From Serratia sp. M24T3 (GTDB taxonomy: Bacteria; Pseudomonadota; Gammaproteobacteria; Enterobacterales; Enterobacteriaceae): a stretch of DNA of 64,000 bases. Positions 19,702 to 27,321 of the stretch are shown here, one piece after another (within the stretch, counting starts at the first letter, position 1; each line of letters starts with the position of its first letter). Location of the stretch: contig NZ_AJHJ01000019.1 of NCBI RefSeq assembly GCF_000257645.1, positions 1 to 64,000 on the forward strand. Direction: 5' to 3'. Both the position numbers and the translations under genes were made by a program. Under the pieces are notes generated by a model that was given only the letters and a program-made list of their open reading frames with translations, searched no databases and was not told the origin of the DNA.

Positions 19702-20086
19702 ATTCAAGATTGTTGTAATTCTTATAGTTATACTGTTTTATTCTTTTATATGGAAGGTTGGACAACCTGTAGAAATTGTTGCTACCCATAATAAGAGTGT
19801 GATTTTAGTTAATAACTTCCCTTTCTTTAAAAGTTGGCAGATTAATTGGTGGGAAATTAATAAAGAAAAAATACATAAAAAATATGGAATTCCAGAAACC
19901 TACAGAGATGGAAGTTTTGGTGTTGTAATTCATGATTTCGGTAATGGCTACCGTGAAGATCGGTGGATTGATCAGGATTCTGACCTACTTTGTTTTGATG
20001 ATATGCAAATGAAAAAAAATTGCATTAAGAAAAAAATTCTTATGACCATAAATAAGTATAAAGAAAGTAAAATATATTACAGGTAA
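19682..20086 (+). CDS. DUF943 membrane protein 3, candidate immunity protein of copy B
   Basis: About 130-136 residues depending on start. N-terminal membrane helix (FKIVVILIVILFYSFIW), then QPVEIVATHN, INWWE, DLLCFDDMQMKKNCIKKK, ending KIYYR. It is the most divergent of the intact DUF943 copies (QPVEIVATHN where the others have RPVEIIAVHD), in line with the divergent tail of the effector it overlaps. Candidate starts are 19676, 19682 and 19694; the last aligns best with the family but lacks a spaced ribosome binding site. The co-variation of tail and partner is the main argument for a specific pair. Confidence 0.72.
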   Translation: MVKRMFKFKIVVILIVILFYSFIWKVGQPVEIVATHNKSVILVNNFPFFKSWQINWWEINKEKIHKKYGIPETYRDGSFGVVIHDFGNGYREDRWIDQDSDLLCFDDMQMKKNCIKKKILMTINKYKESKIYYR

Positions 20087-20213
20087 ATTTTGATATTTTA
20101 ATTAACCCCAGTAAATACACCAAATTCATCAGATTTAAGAGTGTAAAATAATACATGTAAAAACATCTTTGAAAAAAATCACCTTTTTATAAATGTTAAA
20201 TCGGAGGTAAATA

Positions 20214-20585
20214 GTGAAAATAAGATTGAGATTTTCGTTTATTTTACTATCGAACTATATAAATTAATTACATTACTTGACAGTTAGTTTGGCCTAGATA
20301 TATTTTTGCTATACATGAGTAATTACCTTGTTTTTTAAATGGTTCTCATTTTTAAAAATAGGAAAGAGCTTGATGGTAAAGAAATTATGGAATACCGGTT
20401 GTAAATAAAAACGGAAACTGTAGTTTTTTTATTTTTGTATTAGTGATGGGTTTAGGATTGATAGTGGCTAGGATCAAAACTTTAATCTGCTCAGCTTTGA
20501 GGAGTTGAAAGAAAAACATAATTGTATCGATCAAGTTTCTCTTCTTAATTTTTTGGTGCTCCAAATACAAAGCTGTATTATAGGT
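20214..20585 (+). pseudogene. Decayed DUF943 gene
   Basis: GGAGG at 20203-20207 precedes a GTG at 20214 and a hydrophobic start (VKIRLRFSFILLS). Fragments in shifting frames follow: RYIFAIH near 20294, FFKW near 20332, YGIPVVNKNGN near 20390, then GFRID, DQNFNLLSFEEL and HNCIDQVSLL up to about 20540, and YKAVL before a stop at 20580-20582. Order and spacing match intact DUF943 genes, with several frameshifts and stops. The gene is not functional. Confidence 0.7.
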
Positions 20586-20601
20586 GGTTTTTAACTAAAT
20601 C

Positions 20602-20787
20602 CATTATCATATCCAAGACCATTTCGGTCTCGATAACGATGATATAAGGCACTGGCTTTATAGCAAAGTAAATATATTTAATCTATGGTTTGTACTTCAA
20701 CGCTGAGATAAATATGTATTCATGCCTTTCATTACTGAAATTAACGTCGTTGTAAAAATACAAGGGGTAAGACATGAAAAAAATTAA
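20602..20787 (+). pseudogene. Orphan 3' tail of a third DUF3289 effector
   Basis: Translation from 20602 gives HYHIQDHFGLDNDDIRHWLY, then NIFNLWFVLQR, an in-frame stop at 20704, then KYVFMPFITEINVVV. This is the last about 60 residues of a DUF3289 protein, closest to the ends of copies A and B, without any PAAR or linker. It overlaps the start of the next DUF943 gene exactly as the intact pairs do. Orphan effector tails of this kind are typical leftovers of module exchange at polymorphic toxin loci. Confidence 0.8.
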
Positions 20788-21166
20788 AGTTGCTGCGGCA
20801 ATCAGTTTAATTGCTGTTTCTCTTATAGTATGGAGAATAAGTCGGCCGGTGGAAATTATCGCTGTGCATGATGGAATGACTTTACTGGTTAAAAACTTCC
20901 CATTATTAAAATATCAACAAATTTCATGGTGGGAAGAAAATAAAAAAAGGATTCATGATAAATATAATATTCCTTCAATTGATCGGCTTGGGCATTATAT
21001 GGTGTTTGTTTTAAACTTTGGGGAAGGGTATAGAGTTGATAGGAATACTGATCAGGATTCAGATCTACTTTGTTTTGAAGATATGAACGTGGCTGCCAAC
21101 TGTATTGAAAAGGATCCTCTTTTTATGGTTCATGGAGTTTCTTCCTCAAAGGTCTATTACGATTAA
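20774..21166 (+). CDS. DUF943 membrane protein 4, orphan candidate immunity protein
   Basis: 130 residues, intact. N-terminal helix (VAAAISLIAVSLIVW), then RPVEIIAVHDGM, QQISWWEENKKRIHDKY, DRNTDQDSDLLCFEDMNVAANC, ending KVYYD. ATG is preceded by AAGGGG. It overlaps the orphan DUF3289 tail and has no intact effector upstream, so it could give protection against effectors of other strains. Low GC, as in the rest of the island. Confidence 0.72.
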   Translation: MKKIKVAAAISLIAVSLIVWRISRPVEIIAVHDGMTLLVKNFPLLKYQQISWWEENKKRIHDKYNIPSIDRLGHYMVFVLNFGEGYRVDRNTDQDSDLLCFEDMNVAANCIEKDPLFMVHGVSSSKVYYD

Positions 21167-21262
21167 TTTTCATAAAAGGGGTAATATATAAAAGCCTGGA
21201 ATTTTATATCAGCCATTTCATTAGATAAATTAATTCAGTGATAAACGCATAAGAGGCAAAAA

Positions 21263-21655
21263 ATGAATAAAATAAAATTTTTTGTTGTTATTGTTATGAT
21301 CTCTTTTTCGTGTCTAATATGGAAATTGACACGGCCTGTGGAAATTATTGCTGTGCACGATGAGGATACTTTACTGGTTAAAAATTTCCCATTATTTAAA
21401 TTTCAACAAATTGCATGGTGGAATAAAAATAAAGAGATGGTTTATAATAAATACAAAATTCCATCACCAGATAGCGATGGGCATTATATGGTTTTTGTCT
21501 TGGGATATGGCGACGGATATAGAATTGACCGATGGGTTGATGAGGACTCCAATCTACTTTGTTTTGAAGATATGAAAGTAGCTGCCAACTGTATTGAAAA
21601 GGATCCTCTTTTCATGGTTCATAGAGCATCTGCTTCAAGAGTCTATTACCATTGA
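21263..21655 (+). CDS. DUF943 membrane protein 5, orphan candidate immunity protein
   Basis: 130 residues, intact. Its 5' flank (from about 21222) and first 25 codons are almost identical to DUF943 gene 2, whereas its last 20 codons (DPLFMVHRASASRVYYH) are identical in protein to DUF943 gene 1. The gene is therefore a mosaic of two paralogs, a sign of gene conversion in the cluster. Middle: QQIAWWNKNKEMVYNKY and DRWVDEDSNLLCFEDMK. It is the last gene of the island; the convergent FepA-like gene follows after about 100 bases. Confidence 0.72.
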   Translation: MNKIKFFVVIVMISFSCLIWKLTRPVEIIAVHDEDTLLVKNFPLFKFQQIAWWNKNKEMVYNKYKIPSPDSDGHYMVFVLGYGDGYRIDRWVDEDSNLLCFEDMKVAANCIEKDPLFMVHRASASRVYYH

Positions 21656-21759
21656 AGCATTTTCAATACCGCTCAAGACAAAAATGCCCAATGCTCAGCA
21701 CTAGGCTTTTAAGGTATAAATCTGACCGGCCCAATATTAGGCCAGTCATTCTACACGGT

Positions 21760-24045
21760 TTAGAAGTGCGTATTGATCGACATATAGGCTGTGCGACCGG
21801 ACTCGTTGTAAGTATATGCTCCAGCACCGTAAAGATATGCACCAGTAGTAGTGTTACCTGTTGTCTGCGCATTGCCTTCGCGGAAGTGGCGTTTATCCAG
21901 CAGGTTATCGATTCCCGCCGTGATATCGACGTACTTATTCACGGTATAAGTCGTGCTTAAACCAAATAGCGCATAAGGACTGACTGCCCAGGTTTCGGAA
22001 CCGGTAGCGTCGTCGCCTTTATAATTATATTTTTTAGGTTTTTGTTTACCGTACCAGGTCATGGTCCCGCTCACTGACCAATTTTCTCGAACCTGCCAAT
22101 CTACCGTCGAATTAATCGTGAATTTGGGGATTACCGACAAATAGTCATTGGTGGTCTTATTCTTGTTCTCAATATTATAGGTGAAGTTATTTTGCATGGT
22201 AATGGTCTGGCTAATCGGGAAATTAAATGTTCCCTCAATACCTTGCACCACCGATTTCGGCACGTTTTCCCATTTATATACATCTGAGGTCCCGTTGGAA
22301 TATTCCGCCGAATAACCCGCCTCAATCTTGTTGTGATAATCATTGCGATAGTAAGTCAGACCGGCCTGAACATCTTGGTGATGATATTCAATACCGATCT
22401 CCTTGTTGACGCTGGTCTCGGCTTTAAGATTTTTATTACCCTGTAGGTAACAAGAACCGGCGCTGGCGTAACAGCCTTGCCCGTTGCTGTAGAGTAAATA
22501 GTTAGGGTTAGTCTGATAAAGGTTAGGCGCTTTATAAGCTCGGGCAATACCCATTTTTAAGGTGAAATCACTGCCCAGACCTTGAGACAGGTTCAGTGAT
22601 GGACTGAAGTTTTTGCCAGTAATGCTTTGATAATCAAAACGTAGTCCCGGCGTCACGGTTGTGGAGTCGGTGACTTCAATATTGTCTTCGGTGAATAGTG
22701 AATAGATATTTGCAGATGAGTACGGGCTGCGGCCGGTGCTGCTCAGGCCTTCTACCGTTCCGCCTTGCGCGGTTTGTGTATCGGAGATCGGGTCTTTCAT
22801 CGTTTGATGATTCCACTCGGCCCCGAAGGTGGCAGTCTGGTGGAAATAAAGCTCAAGCGGGATATTAACCTCGGTGTGCGCGTTTACGTCACTGAGATCA
22901 ATGGTCGAATACCCTTGATTAGTCGTGCTAAAAATCCCCTCGGTGCCACCGGCAAGACCTTCATTTAGGCGTTTGTTACGGGTGCGCTCGTACTGGACAT
23001 AGTTGGAGGTGGTTACGCCATTGTCCCATGCACCGGTGTGCTTCAGATTCAGGGTTTGGCGATATAACACGTTGGTTTCTTTGCCATAGTTTGCGCTGAC
23101 CAGCGCATTGGTGTTGGTGTTCTGTGTATCTCCCGCGTAGAGATTTCCCTGACGGCTAAATCCGGCAGAAAGCTCTAAAGACTGCATGGGCATAAATTCC
23201 CAACGCAGGACGCCGTTAATGTCTTTATTAATTACGCCTTCACGACCCGCGGGGACACTGGAGGCATAAGTGCCGGTGCGCGGGGCTTCGTGGCTGGCAT
23301 TGATGTTTTGCGCATCGGCCTGAGTTTTAGACCAGCCGCCGTAAAGCTTAAAGGTCAGGTTGTCGGTGATACCGCCAGAGAGACTGGCGTTAGAACGCTT
23401 GGTTGCGCCTTCGCTTTTATGTTCTGGAGCATTGAAATAGGTATTGAACGAGCCGTGCAGGTCCTGGGTAGTCGGCTTGGTGATGATGTTGATTACACCG
23501 CCCGCGGCACCACTGCCATAACGCGCCGCTGCGGGCCCGCGGATCACCTGAATGCTTTGCACCATTTCTGGTGGAACCCAATCGGTGTCACCTCGGCTGT
23601 CACGCTCGCCGCGCCAGCCGTAGCGCACCGCATTTTTACTGCTTACCGGCATACCGTCGATCAACACCATGGTATTTTCCGGGCCCATGCCGCGAATATC
23701 AATCTGGCGATTGTTGCCGCGCTGGCCGCTGGTTGAGTTACCGGTCAGATTCACTCCCGGCATGGTACGGATAATCTCAGAAAGATCGCGTGCCGGTGGG
23801 TGCTTTTTGATTTCATCTTCAGTGATGACTGAAACACCTGGCGCCTGCAAGGTCTGCTGCTTCGCGGTTACAGTAATGGTATCGCCAGGCTCTTGATCTT
23901 GTTTATTTTTCTTGGCAGCTGCAGGTTTGGACTCATTGTCTTTGATGCTACTGATTTGTTCGGCTTGAGATATTGATGGTAAGAGCACGCTAAAAGAGGT
24001 CACTGAAAATAGCGTCACCTTGGTATAAAACAGGATATTTTTCAT
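21760..24045 (-). CDS. fepA: FepA-like TonB-dependent catecholate siderophore receptor
   Basis: 761 residues: signal peptide to about 28, TonB box DTITVTA near 54-60, plug domain with APGVSVITEDEIKK and IIRTMPGVNLTGNSTSGQRG, then a 22-strand barrel ending in the C-terminal aromatic signature YMSINTHF. The match to E. coli FepA runs throughout (PPEM, RGPAAARYG, GAGAYTYNESGRT). This predicts outer-membrane uptake of ferric enterobactin or related catecholates. PfeA, BfeA and PirA are close relatives, so the exact ligand is open. No enterobactin synthesis or permease genes are nearby. A Fur box lies about 96 bases upstream. Confidence 0.85.
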   Translation of the reverse strand: MKNILFYTKVTLFSVTSFSVLLPSISQAEQISSIKDNESKPAAAKKNKQDQEPGDTITVTAKQQTLQAPGVSVITEDEIKKHPPARDLSEIIRTMPGVNLTGNSTSGQRGNNRQIDIRGMGPENTMVLIDGMPVSSKNAVRYGWRGERDSRGDTDWVPPEMVQSIQVIRGPAAARYGSGAAGGVINIITKPTTQDLHGSFNTYFNAPEHKSEGATKRSNASLSGGITDNLTFKLYGGWSKTQADAQNINASHEAPRTGTYASSVPAGREGVINKDINGVLRWEFMPMQSLELSAGFSRQGNLYAGDTQNTNTNALVSANYGKETNVLYRQTLNLKHTGAWDNGVTTSNYVQYERTRNKRLNEGLAGGTEGIFSTTNQGYSTIDLSDVNAHTEVNIPLELYFHQTATFGAEWNHQTMKDPISDTQTAQGGTVEGLSSTGRSPYSSANIYSLFTEDNIEVTDSTTVTPGLRFDYQSITGKNFSPSLNLSQGLGSDFTLKMGIARAYKAPNLYQTNPNYLLYSNGQGCYASAGSCYLQGNKNLKAETSVNKEIGIEYHHQDVQAGLTYYRNDYHNKIEAGYSAEYSNGTSDVYKWENVPKSVVQGIEGTFNFPISQTITMQNNFTYNIENKNKTTNDYLSVIPKFTINSTVDWQVRENWSVSGTMTWYGKQKPKKYNYKGDDATGSETWAVSPYALFGLSTTYTVNKYVDITAGIDNLLDKRHFREGNAQTTGNTTTGAYLYGAGAYTYNESGRTAYMSINTHF

Positions 24046-24140
24046 AATAATAGCAGACCATTCCGTTGCTTATAATTAGTGCGGCTGTGTTAAAAATTAA
24101 ATTTATAGGGATGAATTTTTTTGCGCATGAGAATGCTATC

Positions 24141-24159
24141 AATAATGATTATCGTTATC
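24141..24159 (-). promoter_or_regulatory. Fur box upstream of the FepA-like gene
   Basis: AATAATGATTATCGTTATC matches the 19-base Fur consensus GATAATGATAATCATTATC at 16 positions. It lies in the leader region of the receptor gene, which predicts iron repression. Confidence 0.85.
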
Positions 24160-24332
24160 AATGCAATGTTGTGTAGAGTTTTGAGTGTTTTAGATACGAA
24201 ATGAGAAATCTAAATGAAAATTTGTGTAACTCGTTGTGTTTTTCTGAGGGCGTTGGTTTCTTTTTTAATAGAAATTTACAGCTAGGGCAGTGAAAATTAC
24301 ACTGCCCTAATTTTGCAACAAGAGGGGTGAGA

Positions 24333-25730
24333 TTAATGAGTGGAAGTTTGCGGTTCGATTGGGCTTTCTGAAACTGCGTTAATTTTTTCCAGTGATTTGC
24401 CTTTGGTTGTTGCGCCAAAGATAACCACGATCAACACGCCGGCCAGCAAAATCGTGGTCGTCATGGTAAATACGCCTGCAAAACCCAACGAGGCCGAAAA
24501 TACCCCGATGATAGTCGGTGCCATGATGCTGCCAATACGGCCAAAGGCGCTGGCAAAACCGCAGCCTGTTGCGCGAATAGCAGTAGGGAAGCTCTCTGGC
24601 GTGTAAGCATACAAGCCGGCATAGGCGCCATTCAGAAAGAATGACAACACCGCAGCGGATGTAATGATCGACACATGGCTGGCCGATTGGCTAAGAAACC
24701 AGGCGCTGATCGCACCGCCTATCAAATACAGCGCGATGGTGTGCTTGCGATCCAATCGATCGGAAAGCAATGCCGCCGAGAAATACCCCGGAATTTGTGC
24801 GATATAAATGATAATCGAAAATTCAAAACTCTTGGTTATCGTGAAGCCTTTGGCAATCAGTAGTGATGGGATCCAGGCAAAGAATCCGTAATAGCAGAAA
24901 GTCACCACAAACCAGATCAGCCAGATAACTATAGTTTGCTTGCGCATCGAGGCAGTAAACATCATGCCGACCGACTGTAAGAATCCTAGTGGCGCACTAC
25001 GCGTTTCAACCTCGGCGGCTGCCGTCGAGAAGGGGATGGCAGGCAGAGGTCGCCCGGTCGAACGTTCAACTTTTTTCTCCAGCGTGGCAATGACTTGCTC
25101 GGCTTCTTTGACTCGACCGCGATTAAGCAGAAAGCGCGGCGATTCCGGTAGACTACGACGCCACCAAAGCAGCATCAGGATCGGCAGTGCGGTCATGACC
25201 TGCGCCCAGCGCCAACCTTCATCAAATGAAGGCACAATAAAGCGACCAATCAGCGCCGCACCTACAAATCCAAACGAGAAAAAGCCCGCCAAAGCGCCGA
25301 TAAACCAGCCGCGTTTTTTAGGTGGGATAAATTCGCTCAGATAAGGGGCGATAATAACGCTTTCTGCGCCGACGCCGACCCCTGCCAATACGCGGGCAAT
25401 CAGGAAGCTCGGATAGTTAGGGGCTATGGCGGCAAATATCGTCATCACACAGTAAATGGCCAAAGCCCAGCACATCACGGATTTGCGGCCAATGCGGTCA
25501 CCGAGATATCCAGCCATTAGCGCGCCAAACAATACTCCAATTGGCGTGGCGGAGCCTACCAGGCCAAGCTCGGCGCTGCTAAGGCCCCAGACGGCGTGAA
25601 CGGCGGGCATTAAAAAGGCGATAATGGCGATATCCATGCCGTCAAAGGTGTAGCCGAGGCCGCCGATAAACAGCAGGAAATAATGGGGCGCGCTCAAGGG
25701 TAAGCGGTCTAAACGTTGTAACAATGACAT
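24333..25730 (-). CDS. MFS transporter, organic acid/metabolite:H+ symporter-like
   Basis: 465 residues from the ATG at 25730 (MSLLQRLDRLPLSAPHY); the longer frame to 25769 is less likely. Twelve predicted helices. Features of the sugar-porter/NiaP/AAHS-like branch: GYTFDGMDIAIIAFLMP in helix 1, motif-A loop GYLGDRIGRKSVM, RVLAGVGVGAESVIIAPYLSEF, PESPRFLLNRGR, and YTPESFPTAIRATGCGFA near helix 11. It follows the amidohydrolase by 77 bases on the same strand, so the pair is probably an operon for uptake and hydrolysis of one compound, whose identity is not evident. Confidence 0.82.
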   Translation of the reverse strand: MSLLQRLDRLPLSAPHYFLLFIGGLGYTFDGMDIAIIAFLMPAVHAVWGLSSAELGLVGSATPIGVLFGALMAGYLGDRIGRKSVMCWALAIYCVMTIFAAIAPNYPSFLIARVLAGVGVGAESVIIAPYLSEFIPPKKRGWFIGALAGFFSFGFVGAALIGRFIVPSFDEGWRWAQVMTALPILMLLWWRRSLPESPRFLLNRGRVKEAEQVIATLEKKVERSTGRPLPAIPFSTAAAEVETRSAPLGFLQSVGMMFTASMRKQTIVIWLIWFVVTFCYYGFFAWIPSLLIAKGFTITKSFEFSIIIYIAQIPGYFSAALLSDRLDRKHTIALYLIGGAISAWFLSQSASHVSIITSAAVLSFFLNGAYAGLYAYTPESFPTAIRATGCGFASAFGRIGSIMAPTIIGVFSASLGFAGVFTMTTTILLAGVLIVVIFGATTKGKSLEKINAVSESPIEPQTSTH

Positions 25731-25807
25731 AGTGGCGATCTCACGGGTAGGAGGGGACTGCCTGTACAAGGCAGCCGAAGCTGCCCTGATGCCTTAATTG
25801 CAAAAGA

Positions 25808-27064
25808 TTAGCGCGACAATAAACCGCTATCTTTAACCACTTCACCCTGACGAATAATCAGCGGCATATGTTTTCCCTGGCCGCTGAGTAAACGGATATC
25901 GCTGAGCGGACAGCCGTCGACCACAATCAGGTCTGCACTGGCACCCACTTCCAGACAGCCAATTTCACCCTCCATCCGCAGCAGTTTTGCCGCCAGACTG
26001 GTTGCGCTGCGGATCACTTCCTGAGTTGGCAGTACCCGAGATCGAATCTCGAACTCTTCTGACTGATGCACGTGCATATCACCCAGCAGATCACTGCCAT
26101 AGGCCATTGGCAGTCCAGCTTCATACATGATTTTCAGGCTATCAAGGCCTGCGAGACGGACGTCGTCGATTTTAGCGATCGAGTCAGGCTGTAAACCGTA
26201 CTGCGCGCCTTCAAGTTTTAACATTTCATAAGTGACCAGCGTCGGGCAGGCCATCGCGCCTTTCGCCGCTGCGTGGGCGGCGGTAGCCGGTGTGATCAAG
26301 TTGCAGTGTTCCAGTGAAAGCACCCCGGCATCTACCGCGCGACGAATGGCTTCATCGGTATAAAGGTGGGCGCTGACATAGGTCTTTGCGTTGCTGGCTT
26401 CTTCAACGACGGCCTCTAGCTCAGACACTGAGAAGCTCAAAAATTCAATAGGATCGCTAGGCGACGAGACGCCACCGTTTGCCATTATCTTGATGAACTG
26501 GGCGCCGCCTTTAATCTCTTCACGCGCGGCGCTGCGAACTTCATCGACGCCGTTACAGACACGTCCCAGGGCACCCAGTTTGTCGGCGTAGAAATCAACA
26601 TTGCGGCGGTCAAAGCGGCCACGATAGTCGGTGTGCCCGCCGGTTTGTGACAGTGCTTTGCCGCAGACCACCAAACGCGGGCCGTTGATCAGTCCCTCTT
26701 CCTGTGCCTGTTTCAGGCCATAGTCCGCGCCGCCGACGTCACGGACTGTGGTAAAACCGCGCATCAGCATTTCGTTCATCAGTTTTGAGGCACGAGCAGT
26801 GACCAGTGAATCAGGCAAAAGGGCATTGACGCCGAGGTTGGCGCTGCTGGCGACGACGTGCACGTGGCAGTCGATTAATCCTGGCATCAGCGTCTTGCCC
26901 GCCAGATCGATAACGATTGCGTCAGTGGCGTCGATAGTGTCTGCCGAGACCGCAGCAATGCGCCCGTCGCGGATCAACAATTGATGATTTTTTAAAGGCT
27001 GATCGGCATTGCCGTCGACCAGATTGGCATTGATAAAAAGGATTGCGTTAGTTGAGGATGTCAT
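25808..27064 (-). CDS. Metal-dependent amidohydrolase, prolidase/imidazolonepropionase-like
   Basis: 418 residues with the binuclear amidohydrolase pattern: HxH in GLIDCHVHV, a candidate carboxylated Lys in FIKIMANGG, His in SAHLYT, His in LEHCNLI and the catalytic Asp in AYGSDLLG. VRDVGG and SQTGGHTDYRGR are typical of the Xaa-Pro dipeptidase / N-acyl amino acid hydrolase group. Predicted cytoplasmic hydrolysis of an amide or dipeptide bond. It is upstream of, and probably cotranscribed with, the MFS transporter; divergent from the tannase-like gene. Specificity cannot be read from sequence. Confidence 0.82.
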   Translation of the reverse strand: MTSSTNAILFINANLVDGNADQPLKNHQLLIRDGRIAAVSADTIDATDAIVIDLAGKTLMPGLIDCHVHVVASSANLGVNALLPDSLVTARASKLMNEMLMRGFTTVRDVGGADYGLKQAQEEGLINGPRLVVCGKALSQTGGHTDYRGRFDRRNVDFYADKLGALGRVCNGVDEVRSAAREEIKGGAQFIKIMANGGVSSPSDPIEFLSFSVSELEAVVEEASNAKTYVSAHLYTDEAIRRAVDAGVLSLEHCNLITPATAAHAAAKGAMACPTLVTYEMLKLEGAQYGLQPDSIAKIDDVRLAGLDSLKIMYEAGLPMAYGSDLLGDMHVHQSEEFEIRSRVLPTQEVIRSATSLAAKLLRMEGEIGCLEVGASADLIVVDGCPLSDIRLLSGQGKHMPLIIRQGEVVKDSGLLSR

Positions 27065-27205
27065 AGTCTTAGCGCTCTCGCCTATCTTGGGGTTGTGATT
27101 AAATAACTGAAAAATAGCTAATATTATTTTTTTAATTGCCTGCTTATTCTATGAACAGGCTTTTGCAGCATCGGTTATCTGTTTGAAATAATGAAATGAA
27201 AAAGG

Positions 27206-27221
27206 CGCATGCCGCCATGCG
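27206..27221 (-). other. Hairpin with T-run in the amidohydrolase/tannase divergent region
   Basis: On the minus strand CGCATG-GCGG-CATGCG is followed by CC and five T. It looks like a terminator but no minus-strand gene lies upstream of it. It may be an attenuator in the amidohydrolase leader or the end of a small RNA. Confidence 0.35.
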
Positions 27222-27321
27222 TCAGAGGAATGAGGAGACACGGCAAAATTAAACATGCGTTATTGATATTATCGCTTGAGCATTTTTTGCTGATATAAAG
27301 GTGTCTGGACGCAATTTAACC

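Noticed and set aside
16312-21655. Insertion sequence or prophage as the vehicle of the island
   Set aside because: No transposase, integrase, tRNA target or flanking direct repeat was found at either edge.
24158-24418. 86-codon minus-strand frame overlapping the end of the MFS gene
   Set aside because: No family match, overlaps the transporter end and the Fur-box region; the Lys/Asn/Phe-rich composition reflects AT-rich spacer.
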